A stretch of 64,000 nucleotides of DNA from Streptomyces pactum. Lineage in GTDB: Bacteria; Actinomycetota; Actinomycetes; Streptomycetales; Streptomycetaceae. Positions 45,860 to 54,939 of this stretch are shown here, one piece after another (the stretch's first letter is position 1; each line of letters begins with the position of its first letter). The stretch is from assembly GCF_016031615.1 (NCBI RefSeq), contig NZ_JACYXC010000001.1, positions 1,364,001-1,428,000 of the forward strand, given 5' to 3'. Below the pieces are notes generated by a model that was not told where the DNA came from, ran no database searches, and saw only the letters and a program-made list of their open reading frames with translations. Made by a program: the position numbers and the translations under genes.

Positions 45860-47187
45860 GGCAGCTCCAGCTCGATGTCGTCCGCTGCGGAGGCCGCGGC
45901 GTTGCGTTCGACCTCGTTCAGCTCGGCGCCGGACACGGTGAGCGCGTAGTGCCGCCGCGGGTCGAAGTCCCCGAACTCGTCGACCCGGTCGAGAACATCG
46001 GCCACGAGCTTGCGCAGGAAGAGCCGTGGCGCGACCCCGACCTTTCCGCCGAGTCCTCCGGTCACGGCGGTGGCCAGTTCCCCGATGTAGGCGTCGTCCA
46101 CCCGGTCCGCGATCCGCTGCGGGTTCCTGGCCGCGCCCGCGTAGAGGTCACGTACCCCGCGCCCCAGCTCGCCGAGCTTCACCAGGTCGAACCCGGGTAG
46201 CCGCAGCTGTACGGCGCGCGGGGAGTCGAAGCGGGGGTCGGTGGTGAAGTCGGTGGCCAGCCGCTGCGCCAGCGGAGGCAGCCGCTGGGCTCCCTGCTGC
46301 CCGTCGTAGAACGCCGGTGTTCCGGTGATGACCAGGAAGAGGCCGGGGAAGCGGCCCGCGTCGATCTCGTCCAGCAGCTGCCGCAGGGCGTTGAGGCCCT
46401 TCTCCCGTACGTCGCCCCGGACCCGCTGCAGGGTCTCGATCTCGTCGAGGACCAGCAGCAGCCCCGGGTGACCACAGTCCCGGAGGACGGTGAGCAGCCC
46501 CTGGAGGAAACCGAGCGCCGCGAAGTGGTCCAGTTCGCCCCGCACCCCGGCAGCCTTGCGTGCCGAGGCCGCCACCGACTTCTGTCCGCCGAGCCAGGCG
46601 ATCAGCGCCTCGGCGGTGGCTCCGTCACCGGCGGTGACGGCCTGCCGATAACCGCGCAGCGCCGCGGAGAAGGCCGGCGTGGTACGGGCCACGTCGGCCA
46701 GCCGGCGCTCCATCAGGTCCTCCACGCCCCGGGCCAGCGCCTCCGTGTCCTCCTCGTCCACCTCCCCCGCGTCGAGCACCTCCTCCTCGAGGGTGTAGAA
46801 CCACGAGTCGACGATGGCACGCAGGGCGCTCGGCTGGTGGGTGGCGGTGGACAGCCGTTCGGTGAGACGCCGGTAGACCGTCTCCAGCCGGTGCAGCGGC
46901 GTCTCCGTCTCGGAGATCTGCACCTCGGCGGTGGCGAGACCGGCGCGCTTGGCCCGCTCGGCGAGCCACCGGGCGAAGAAGGTCTTTCCCGAGCCGTACT
47001 CACCTCGGATGGCGTGGAAGGCCGAGCCCCCGCGGGACACCGTGGCGATGTCCTCGTCCAGGGCATCCCGGAAGCGGTCCAGGCCGACCGCGAAGAGGTC
47101 CAATCCGGCCTGCGGCACCGTTCCCCGCCGCAGGGCGTCGACAACTTCGCGGCGGCGTGCCGCGCTCACCTGGGCCGGGGCGGTCAC
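45856..47187 (-). CDS. brxD: BREX ATP-binding protein BrxD
   Basis: The 443-residue product is the ATP-binding BrxD protein (DUF2791-type) of type 2 BREX. The Walker A is GEYGSGKTFFARWLAE (K68) and the Walker B LLLVLDEIETLQRVRG near 246; FLVITGTPAFYDG near 293 is the sensor region. AAA-like ATPases of this kind probably remodel or load the PglZ/PglX machinery, but the mechanism is unknown. The GTG at 47187 overlaps the pglZ stop by four bases and its own stop overlaps brxHI, so all four genes are coupled. Confidence 0.92.
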   Translation of the reverse strand: MTAPAQVSAARRREVVDALRRGTVPQAGLDLFAVGLDRFRDALDEDIATVSRGGSAFHAIRGEYGSGKTFFARWLAERAKRAGLATAEVQISETETPLHRLETVYRRLTERLSTATHQPSALRAIVDSWFYTLEEEVLDAGEVDEEDTEALARGVEDLMERRLADVARTTPAFSAALRGYRQAVTAGDGATAEALIAWLGGQKSVAASARKAAGVRGELDHFAALGFLQGLLTVLRDCGHPGLLLVLDEIETLQRVRGDVREKGLNALRQLLDEIDAGRFPGLFLVITGTPAFYDGQQGAQRLPPLAQRLATDFTTDPRFDSPRAVQLRLPGFDLVKLGELGRGVRDLYAGAARNPQRIADRVDDAYIGELATAVTGGLGGKVGVAPRLFLRKLVADVLDRVDEFGDFDPRRHYALTVSGAELNEVERNAAASAADDIELELP

Positions 47188-49949
47188 GGGCGGGATCCTT
47201 CCAGGAGGAACTGTTCGCGGAGCAGGGGTACGTCCAGCTTGACGGTGTGGCCGGCGTCGATGAAACCGAGCACCGGGTACCCCTCGACGTTCAGCAGCCG
47301 CTGCACGGTGGCGATGAAGCCGTCGACATTGCGCTTCACCCGTCCGGTGGCGGAGATGGCGGCGGCCAGGGCCGCCGGCGACATGGTGCCGCCGGCCGCG
47401 GCGAGCGCGTCGATGACGGCGGCCACCACCTTGGCCTCGGGCGCCTTGCGGACGTACTCCTTCTGGGCGAGATAGACGTCGCTCGCCACGATCTTGGTCC
47501 CCAGGGTGCCCGGCGGCGGCTGCGGCGTCGAGTCCTCCCTGACGACCTCGGCCTCGGCGAACAGCCCCTCACCGGCGGGCTTCGGGCGCCGCCTGACCGG
47601 CTTCTGGCTGACCGGGCCGGGGGCGGCGGTCTCGCTCACCACGTCCTCGACCGGTCGGGTCCCGGCCCACCAGGACGGTGTCGCGAGTTCTCTGGGGAGC
47701 ACCTCCCAGCCCTTGGGCAGGAGCTCCCGGGACGGCAGCAGCGCCAGCAGCGGGACGGTGATCTCGGCCAAGGACGCGCCTCCGTGGTACCCGGCCTTGC
47801 GGGGGGTGTAGCGGATGTCCTCACGCCACGCGGCGACGATCGTTCCACCGCCCTCCAGCACTCGTGGGCCGGACAGCTCCACCTCGCCCTCGCCCGCCGT
47901 GCCGGTGCGCCAGCGCGCGGATTCCGCACCTGTCACCGGATGCGGGCCGGCGCCTCCGCCGCGCTCCAGCACATGCCCGTGATCGGCGACGAGCAGCACC
48001 GGCCGGCCAAAGCTCTTGGCGGCGTCGAGAAGCTCCCGCAGGAAGGTGACGTCCCTGATACCCCACTGGGTACGGTCGCCCTGCGCACCGTGGTCGAGCG
48101 CGTCGTCGATGGTGTTGAGCACCACGCCCACCACCACCTCATCACGGCCCAGGGCCGCGACCAGTTCCTCGGAGAGCCGGTGCCCGGCCTCGCCGTCTAT
48201 CGACGCCTTGTGGAACAGCACGCCCTCACGGCGGCGCTGCCTCCAGTAGTCGGCGAAGCCGGCCGCCTCCACGGACTGGCCTCCGTTGGCGGGACGTCCG
48301 GTGAGCAACGACGCCCTGCTGACGCGGGTCACGGACGGCAGCATGGAGACGGCCGCAAGCCGCTGTGGCGGCCGTCCCGCCGACGGGGTGGGCACCGCCT
48401 CCACCCAGCCCAGGCGTTCCGCCTCCTCACCGAGTTGCACCGCCACCGCGCTGCTCATCCCGTCCAGCAGCAGCACCAGCGGCGAGGTCACACCGCACAG
48501 CGGTGTCGCTGCTTCGGTCAGCACGTTCTCCACGAGCAGGCAGTCTCCTGGTGCGTGAACGGACGCGATACGCGTCCAGCCCGCGAGCCGCCCCGCGAAC
48601 TGCTCGTCAAGCGCGTCCCTGCGGGCCCTCGCGCGGTCGTACAGCGCCCGGTACTCCTGGCCCGCCACCGGATCACCGGCCGGGTCGCCCTCCCAGAGCA
48701 CGGCGAGTGCCCGGTCGACCCAGCCCCACTCGGCCAGATGCGTGCGGACCCCGGCCGCCACCGACTCCACCGGCGCCGGCGGAGAGGCCAGCCAGCGTGC
48801 GACCCGGACCGCCATGGCGGCGGCGGCGATCCGGTCCCCGTGCAGGGTGGCGAGGGCATGGTCGCGCAGCGTGCCCAACGCGGACTCGGCCGCGTCCGGC
48901 GAGCGGCGGAGCAGCGAGGCGACCTCGCGGAGCTGGGCGGTGAAGCTGGACAGCAGGAACCGGCTCGTGCGCAGCGCGCCCGTCAGCCCGGCCTCCGCGG
49001 CGAGCCGGTCGGCGCGGTCGATGACCGAGAGCACCCGCTCCCGGGCGGCCGGAGCACTGCGCGCCTCACCGATCCACCGGGTCAGCGTCCCGGCGACCGC
49101 GCTACTGAACGCCATCAGGTCGGTGGTGCGCTGGACCTGGCCGAAGAGTCCGCCCACGGCGAGCATGGTGTCCCGGTCGGTGGCCGGGTCGGCGAGCACC
49201 GAGCCGAGGAGTCCCAGTGCCATGGCGTCGTTGCCGCGCCCCGCCTCGACCAGCGACATCAGGACCGGAACGGCCGCACCGGCGGTGTCGTGGAGCCACT
49301 TCTTCAGCTCCTCGCGCTCGGCGGTGCCGAGTTCGGCGAAGCGGGTGGGGCCGGACGGGGTGCGCGACCAGGTGAGCAGGGCGTCGGCGTCGATGGTGAT
49401 GTCGGTGACCGCCCGCGCCTCGCCCGCCGTGGGGTGCCCGAGGCCGAGCCGTGCCACCAGCAGGGCGCGGAGCGCGGTGTCGCGGGTGAGGACGGAGCCC
49501 ACGCGCGGCCAGCCGTCGTGTGGCTCGGCGTCGATCAGCGCTTCCAGCAGCCAACTCTCCCGGTACATCCGCGCGTCCAGGTCCCGCGCGCCGAACCGCT
49601 GCTTGACGATCTCGGCGTTCTCCACGGTGAGGGCGCGGCGGCGCACCGCGTGCCCCCGCAGGTCCCAGCCGAGCTGGTCGTCCCCGACGCCGGTGGTCAC
49701 CACTAGCAGTTCGTCGCCGGTGGTCGCCTGGTGCCGCTGCCAGGCGTCCACGATGCCGAGCACGGACGTCTGGTCGGTGACCCGCACCCGGCGCGGTTCC
49801 CCGCCGATCTGGACCGTGAACTCCTCCGGCGCCGCGGCCGGGTAGTGGCCGCGGATCAGCACCAGCCGCCGTTCGCCCAGGCTCGGACCATGGGTGTTCA
49901 GCAGCGCCTCGATGGTGCGGCGGTTGACCTGGGGCGGGGCGGCGACCAT
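47184..49949 (-). CDS. pglZ: BREX type 2 protein PglZ, alkaline-phosphatase-superfamily domain
   Basis: The 921-residue product is PglZ of the phage growth limitation/BREX type 2 system. The PglZ domain of the alkaline phosphatase superfamily starts near residue 490: LVLLLDGMSSAVAVQLG (D496 as metal ligand), GVVLNTIDDALDHG near 620, VLLVADHGHVLERGG (D656, H657) and YHGGASLAEITVPLLAL near 720. The first 480 residues are a helical type-2-specific region. In S. coelicolor PglZ is reported to counter the toxicity of PglX. Its ATG overlaps the pglY stop by one base (TGATG). All metal-site residues appear intact. Confidence 0.94.
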   Translation of the reverse strand: MVAAPPQVNRRTIEALLNTHGPSLGERRLVLIRGHYPAAAPEEFTVQIGGEPRRVRVTDQTSVLGIVDAWQRHQATTGDELLVVTTGVGDDQLGWDLRGHAVRRRALTVENAEIVKQRFGARDLDARMYRESWLLEALIDAEPHDGWPRVGSVLTRDTALRALLVARLGLGHPTAGEARAVTDITIDADALLTWSRTPSGPTRFAELGTAEREELKKWLHDTAGAAVPVLMSLVEAGRGNDAMALGLLGSVLADPATDRDTMLAVGGLFGQVQRTTDLMAFSSAVAGTLTRWIGEARSAPAARERVLSVIDRADRLAAEAGLTGALRTSRFLLSSFTAQLREVASLLRRSPDAAESALGTLRDHALATLHGDRIAAAAMAVRVARWLASPPAPVESVAAGVRTHLAEWGWVDRALAVLWEGDPAGDPVAGQEYRALYDRARARRDALDEQFAGRLAGWTRIASVHAPGDCLLVENVLTEAATPLCGVTSPLVLLLDGMSSAVAVQLGEEAERLGWVEAVPTPSAGRPPQRLAAVSMLPSVTRVSRASLLTGRPANGGQSVEAAGFADYWRQRRREGVLFHKASIDGEAGHRLSEELVAALGRDEVVVGVVLNTIDDALDHGAQGDRTQWGIRDVTFLRELLDAAKSFGRPVLLVADHGHVLERGGGAGPHPVTGAESARWRTGTAGEGEVELSGPRVLEGGGTIVAAWREDIRYTPRKAGYHGGASLAEITVPLLALLPSRELLPKGWEVLPRELATPSWWAGTRPVEDVVSETAAPGPVSQKPVRRRPKPAGEGLFAEAEVVREDSTPQPPPGTLGTKIVASDVYLAQKEYVRKAPEAKVVAAVIDALAAAGGTMSPAALAAAISATGRVKRNVDGFIATVQRLLNVEGYPVLGFIDAGHTVKLDVPLLREQFLLEGSRP

Positions 49950-52900
49950 CAGCGGTCGGCCTCCTCACCGGCCGGCTGCCGTCCGTCGGACGGAAGCGGA
50001 CGCCAGGTGATCTCGATCGGCACGCCGGGATGTGCTTCGAGGTAGGAGCGGATCTCGTCGCGCACATCGGTGATGGCCTCGGCGAGAAGCGACTCGACGC
50101 GGGTCGGTTCCTCCGCGTTCAGCACATGCGGGGCCGTCGGCCCGGCGGCCGTCCCGGGAGCGGGGACCGGCACGGTCGCCTCGCTCCGTCCGGCTTCCGA
50201 CCGCGGCGGTACCGCGGACGGAACGGCCGGTGTCCCGTGCCGCGTCAGGCTGATGTCATCCGGTCCCGGCATGGTGGGCTCGGGCACCGGCGGCCGGGCC
50301 ACGCTGGCGAGCTGGGCCACCTCGTTGACCAGAGCGAGCGCCTGGTCCTGGAGCTGGCTGAGCACCGGCACCAGGGACCGGGCCTGCTCGTGGTCGTCGG
50401 CCGTCTCGCGCAGCAGCGCGATCAGCCGCTCGGCCTTGTCCCCGACCCCGTCGTCCCGTCCGGCGAAACCGCGGACGCTCCGCAGCAGCTTCCAGTTGGT
50501 GTCGTCGAGTGCCCGCAGCACCTCAGGCGCCTGCTTGATCGCGGCGCCGATCTCCTGGTCCGTCACGTCGTACGAGACCGCCGCCAGCTCCTTCACCAGC
50601 GGCGTCGCGTCGCTGGTCCGGGCCAGCCGGGCCAGCAGATCCGCCGCGGCCCGGGTGGACCGCATCCGCGGGGCGTCCGCACCGCTCAGCCCGAGGTCGG
50701 CGGCGTGCTTGTCCAGCGACCGCCACACCCCGCTCACCGCCTGGCCGTGCGCGGTGGCCACCTCGCGGACCTTGGTGGCCAGTGCCGATACGTTCCGCGC
50801 GAAGAGCACCGGCCGCGTCGAGACGCCGAAGACGGCCGCCGCCCGGGCGCGGGCGGCCGTGAACTCCTCCGGGGTGGGCAGCTCCACCGCGCGCAGCCCG
50901 TACCCGCCCCCGATGCGCTCCAGCTCCGGTGCCTGCGCCACGGGAGTGGTCTGGAACGTCCACGTGCGGTCGTCCAGCAGCGCGTAGGTGGCGATGATCA
51001 GGTTGGCGATGTTCTTCTCCAGCCCGGTGTAGCCGAGTTCGGTGATCCAGCGGCGGATCTGCTCCACCGACAGCTCGGACCCCGCCTTGGCCTCCGCGGC
51101 CTTCTGGTTGATCCTCAGCCGCCAGTCGTTGAGCAGGTTGAGCGGTCCGTCGTGGACCTCGCCGAGTCCGAGCGGGTGCACGATCCGCTTGACCACGGGG
51201 AGCTGGTGCCGGTCCACGACGACACGGCGCTCACCGTCCTCCATGGCCCGGCCGATCCACTCCAGCGCGGTCCGCAACTCTCGTGTGGTGACCGGCTTCC
51301 GGGTGAGGCCCGGGTCGAAGTCGGGATGCTTGGGATAAAGCGCGGCGAACATCCCGTCGCTGAGCGCGTAGAGGTTCTGCTCGAAGCTCAGGCCCGCCTG
51401 CGGCTTCGGGTTGCCGTACGCCGGCTCCAGCGACCACACGTGCTGGCTGTCCGGCACCTCCGCCCCGACGCTGCCCGGGTCGGGCTTGCTGATGCCGTAG
51501 AGCTGCTGCAGTACGGCGGTGAGCTGGGAGGTGAGGTTCTCGCTCTGCGCCTTGAGCTGGTGCCGGATCTGCACCCGCTCATCCGCGGACTTGGTGGCGG
51601 TGTGGTCGTCGAGGCGGTCCCGCTCCAGCAGGTAATTGATCTTCAGGAGCCGTCCCAGCTGGTTCGACTTCTGTTCGGAGAAGAAGTCCGGCAGCCAGAC
51701 GATCGTCGGCGCGTACCTGCCGGCCTGCTTCAGCCCCTCCACCCGGCGCACGTCGTCGCTGGGGAAGTGCTTGTCGTCGAAGGGGTAGTCGAAGACGAAC
51801 CGGATGTTGCCGTCCGTCTGGGGCTGGAACTGCTCGTCGGGCAGGTGCGGGTCGCAGACGTTGCCGAAGACGAACTCCGCGGTGCGCTTCGTCCCCCGCC
51901 AGACGATCTCCCGTTCGCAGATGAACGGCTGGGTGTCCTGGATGCCGAGCGCGGTCCACAGCTGGTCCTTCACCCACTGCCGCCGCTTGCCGAGGTTGTC
52001 CTCGCTGCTCACCTGGTCGAGGATCGGCTCGATGTCGAGGTCGGAGAGATGGAGGTGGAAGACCGGGTCCGACTCGCCCTCGCTGCGCAGTTCGCCGAAC
52101 TCGCCCTGCAGCTCGCGCAGCCGCTTGACCGCCACCGACCCGGCCGAGCCGAGCCGCACCTTGATGGAGCCGTGGTTGAGCGCCGCCAGCCGCTCGCCGG
52201 TCAGCCGGGCGAGGGCGGGGACGTTTGGGGCCAGCGCGGCGAGCAACAGCGTCTTGATCAGCCGCTCGTCGCCCTTGAACCGGGTGTCGTCCTCCGACCC
52301 GTACTTCTGCAGCAGGTACGCCCGCACCCGGTCGTGGAAGCGCTTGGCGGTCTCGGCCTCCCGGCGCAGCCGGGCGGTGAATGCCTCACCCGTACCGTCG
52401 AGGATCACGTCCCACAGGTCGCCCAGCGGGATCAGCTCGCCGAGCCGCAGGTCGTCGCGGCGCCGCCGCAGCGTCTCCTGCACCAGCTTCAGACCGGTCC
52501 GTTCGCGCTGCAGCGCGCCGGAGAGCTCCACCAGCACGTTGAGGAAGGCGGGCGAGAGCGGGTAGAGGGCCCGGAAGTCCTCCCAGGTGGCCTCGGTCCG
52601 CCCGTGGGCGTCGAGCAGCACCTGCCGCACCTCGTCCTTGGAGGACTCCACCACCTCGAAGGCCGAGTCCCGGTCGGCCTCCCGCCCCGGCTTCGGGGCG
52701 AGCACCCGGTGCTTGATGATCTCGATGAGGTTGCTGTCCTCCAGATCGACCACGTCGATGCGGCCGGCGAGGTACTCGACCTGCTGCTCCAGGTTCTGCA
52801 CGTCGGCGCCGGCCACGTCGGTGCCGATCAGTTGGGACAGGTCGCGCTGGCGGGAGATGAAGGAGACGATCGGCACCGGCCGGTCGCTGTCCCCCGACTC

Positions 52901-53860
52901 GATCAGCTTGACCAGCCGCTGCACCTGGTCGCGGACGAAGTCCTGCTCCCCCATGTGCGCCTGCAGCCAGAGGATCAGCTCGTCGAGGAAGAGGACGATG
53001 CCGTCGTAGCCGAGCGACTTGGCGTGCCGGGAGATCACCGCCAGGCCGTTCTCCAGCGGCAGGAAGGCGTCCTTGTCGCCGCGTGCACCGGTGGCGTACG
53101 AGGCCATCGGCCCGGAGAGCAGCGCCGACACCAGCGCCTCGCGGTACGGGTCGCCGGCCGGCGCGTCGAAGGCCCGGTCCAGGTCGGCGGGGGTCCAGCC
53201 ACCGGCGGCCGGGGCGCCGGCCACCTCCTCCAGGCCGCTGGCGTCGAGGTCGTCCTCCTCCTCGACGGCGATGACGGCACCGCCGGGGGCGACGGCCGCG
53301 GCACCGGCTCCCAGCCACTCGATGAACTTCCGGTCGTCGGCGAGGAACCGCCGCTGCCGGCGCGCGTCCGCGAGGGCGGAGTCCGCACGGTACACCGCGG
53401 GGGTGGGCATGTCCGGGTGCTTCTTGTGCACGGCGGCCACATAGCCGCCCAGCAGTGCCGAGTCCAGGTCGGTGGAGCCGACCAGGTGGTAGGGCACCAT
53501 CAGGAACTTCTTCTGCCGCAGCCAGTCGTCGTGCTCGGCGATGACCTCCTGCAGCCGGGGCTTGGCGCGGGCCGCCGGGTGGTTGTTGAGCACCGCGTGC
53601 AGCACGGTGAGGAAGTGGCTCTTACCGGCACCGAACGAGCCGTGGAGGTACGCGGCGTGCGGGTCACCGGTGCGCATCGACTTCCCGACGATGCCCAGGG
53701 CCTTCCGGAACGCCTTCTGGAGCTGGTCGGTGACCACGTACTCCACGACCCGGGCGTCCGTCTCGGTGAAGCCCTGGGAGAGCTCCACCTTGAAGTCGCC
53801 GGCATGGACGTCTTCCTTGATGTCGATGACATCGCGCAGGAAGAGCTCGCTCGTGGACAT
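49949..53860 (-). CDS. pglY: BREX type 2 P-loop ATPase PglY (BrxC-like)
   Basis: The product of about 1303 residues is PglY, the large ATPase of Pgl/BREX type 2. The Walker A is HGSFGAGKSHFLTVLHAVL (K80); IVLFLDELILWLQ near 293 is the Walker B, and FISRQRDLSQLIG follows. The long C-terminal part is helical. I start at the ATG at 53860 (MSTSELFLRDVIDIKEDVH) with GAGG and AGAG upstream; a GTG 18 bases earlier is possible. It is the first gene of the leftward operon pglY-pglZ-brxD-brxHI and is divergent from the Qat-like pair. It is complete and shows normal GC content. Confidence 0.93.
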   Translation of the reverse strand: MSTSELFLRDVIDIKEDVHAGDFKVELSQGFTETDARVVEYVVTDQLQKAFRKALGIVGKSMRTGDPHAAYLHGSFGAGKSHFLTVLHAVLNNHPAARAKPRLQEVIAEHDDWLRQKKFLMVPYHLVGSTDLDSALLGGYVAAVHKKHPDMPTPAVYRADSALADARRQRRFLADDRKFIEWLGAGAAAVAPGGAVIAVEEEDDLDASGLEEVAGAPAAGGWTPADLDRAFDAPAGDPYREALVSALLSGPMASYATGARGDKDAFLPLENGLAVISRHAKSLGYDGIVLFLDELILWLQAHMGEQDFVRDQVQRLVKLIESGDSDRPVPIVSFISRQRDLSQLIGTDVAGADVQNLEQQVEYLAGRIDVVDLEDSNLIEIIKHRVLAPKPGREADRDSAFEVVESSKDEVRQVLLDAHGRTEATWEDFRALYPLSPAFLNVLVELSGALQRERTGLKLVQETLRRRRDDLRLGELIPLGDLWDVILDGTGEAFTARLRREAETAKRFHDRVRAYLLQKYGSEDDTRFKGDERLIKTLLLAALAPNVPALARLTGERLAALNHGSIKVRLGSAGSVAVKRLRELQGEFGELRSEGESDPVFHLHLSDLDIEPILDQVSSEDNLGKRRQWVKDQLWTALGIQDTQPFICEREIVWRGTKRTAEFVFGNVCDPHLPDEQFQPQTDGNIRFVFDYPFDDKHFPSDDVRRVEGLKQAGRYAPTIVWLPDFFSEQKSNQLGRLLKINYLLERDRLDDHTATKSADERVQIRHQLKAQSENLTSQLTAVLQQLYGISKPDPGSVGAEVPDSQHVWSLEPAYGNPKPQAGLSFEQNLYALSDGMFAALYPKHPDFDPGLTRKPVTTRELRTALEWIGRAMEDGERRVVVDRHQLPVVKRIVHPLGLGEVHDGPLNLLNDWRLRINQKAAEAKAGSELSVEQIRRWITELGYTGLEKNIANLIIATYALLDDRTWTFQTTPVAQAPELERIGGGYGLRAVELPTPEEFTAARARAAAVFGVSTRPVLFARNVSALATKVREVATAHGQAVSGVWRSLDKHAADLGLSGADAPRMRSTRAAADLLARLARTSDATPLVKELAAVSYDVTDQEIGAAIKQAPEVLRALDDTNWKLLRSVRGFAGRDDGVGDKAERLIALLRETADDHEQARSLVPVLSQLQDQALALVNEVAQLASVARPPVPEPTMPGPDDISLTRHGTPAVPSAVPPRSEAGRSEATVPVPAPGTAAGPTAPHVLNAEEPTRVESLLAEAITDVRDEIRSYLEAHPGVPIEITWRPLPSDGRQPAGEEADR

Positions 53861-54165
53861 CAGGCTCTCGTTCCTCACTCGGCAGCGGACGGGTCACGCT
53901 TCTGGCGTACGCCAGCCCCCATCTTGCCAGCCCCGGCCCCTGGCTGACCTGCGTGGAACGCATCCTGTGCGAGGAGTTCGTCACCGTGCGTAGCAGGAGG
54001 CGGTCGAGCTGTCGCTGTCCGTCGCCGCCGGGGCCGTCACCGTCGGGCAGCGCCGCTCCGGCGCCGTCGGAGCGTTCCGATCATGGCCGATCGGCGCCCT
54101 GTCCCCTTGCTCCCGCCGCTGCTGCAATGGCGGGGACGGTGGCCGGACTCGGGGGAGGCGGTGCC
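53861..54165. promoter_or_regulatory. divergent promoter region pglY / Qat-like operon
   Basis: These 305 bases lie between two operons pointing away from each other and should contain both promoters. A short inverted repeat with CCGATC and GATCGG arms occurs near 54077-54094 and is a possible operator. GGGGGAGG at 54151-54158 is an excellent ribosome binding site seven bases before the ATG at 54166 and decides that start. No gene is evident inside. Confidence 0.5.
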
Positions 54166-54939
54166 ATGGGGACGTCGACGCGCTGGAGTGGCCCTCGGGG
54201 GCGCACCGGCACGGCAGGGGAATGGAGCCGGGTCACGGGCCGCCTGGGGTCCTGGCGGCCGGACCGGGCGGACGCCGATCAGGTCCTGGACGACATCGCG
54301 GCGGACCATGTGCGGGTGCTGCACCGGACGCTCCGCGCGGACCCGTCGGCGTTCGGGCTCTACGAGATCGTCTGCGCGGCGGGTGAGCGGCTCGCCTCCG
54401 CTCTCGGCGTGCTGGCCGAGTCCGGCCCGGTCGGCGCGGACAGCACCGACGCCTTCCTCGCCCGGTTCGCCGGCGAGGTCGGCGGTGACGGCGGAACACT
54501 GGCGGAGGCGGCCGTACGGAGAGCGGCGGCGTCCGCCGCACAGCGCCTCCTCGACCACCTCCAGACCGACGGCGACCCCGCCGGCGGGCTCGGCGGTCTG
54601 GCCGGGGACCTGCTCTGCCTGCTCTACCGGTGGTTCTTCGCCGACGCCGTGGCGGAGTTCCTCCGCGCGGTGGTCGCCGAGCAGGTCCGGTTGGCCGTAC
54701 CGCTGCCGCCGGCGCTCGACCCGGAGGACCGGATACCCGAGTGGGTCGCCGGCCATGTGCTGCGGCTGGTGCCCAGCCCCTGCGAGGAGGCGGCATACCT
54801 GTCGGCCGGTTCCGACACCGCCGAGGCCGGGGTGGACGGCTCGGCCGGGCCACTCCCCGAGATCGCGCGGACGCTGGTCCCCCGGTCCGCCGGCAGGGTG
54901 CTCGGCCTGATCACCGACGACGGGGAGGAAGCCGCATGA
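54166..54939 (+). CDS. small partner of QueC-like protein, QatB-like candidate
   Basis: The 257-residue product is not a family I recognise firmly. It begins Met-Gly (MGTSTRWSGPRGRTG), so Met removal would expose a glycine. This start resembles, from memory, the MGTS...GP N terminus of QatB proteins. The rest is alpha-helical and Ala/Leu/Asp-rich, without membrane segments; LLCLLYRWFFADAVAEFLRAV near 150 is the most conserved-looking stretch. The ATG is fixed by GGGGGAGG seven bases upstream; the frame is open for 71 codons further upstream without support. It overlaps the QueC-like gene as ATGA, so the two are made together. In Qat and type IV CBASS, QueC-like enzymes are reported to modify a partner's N terminus; this protein could be such a target. 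Confidence 0.65.
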   Translation: MGTSTRWSGPRGRTGTAGEWSRVTGRLGSWRPDRADADQVLDDIAADHVRVLHRTLRADPSAFGLYEIVCAAGERLASALGVLAESGPVGADSTDAFLARFAGEVGGDGGTLAEAAVRRAAASAAQRLLDHLQTDGDPAGGLGGLAGDLLCLLYRWFFADAVAEFLRAVVAEQVRLAVPLPPALDPEDRIPEWVAGHVLRLVPSPCEEAAYLSAGSDTAEAGVDGSAGPLPEIARTLVPRSAGRVLGLITDDGEEAA

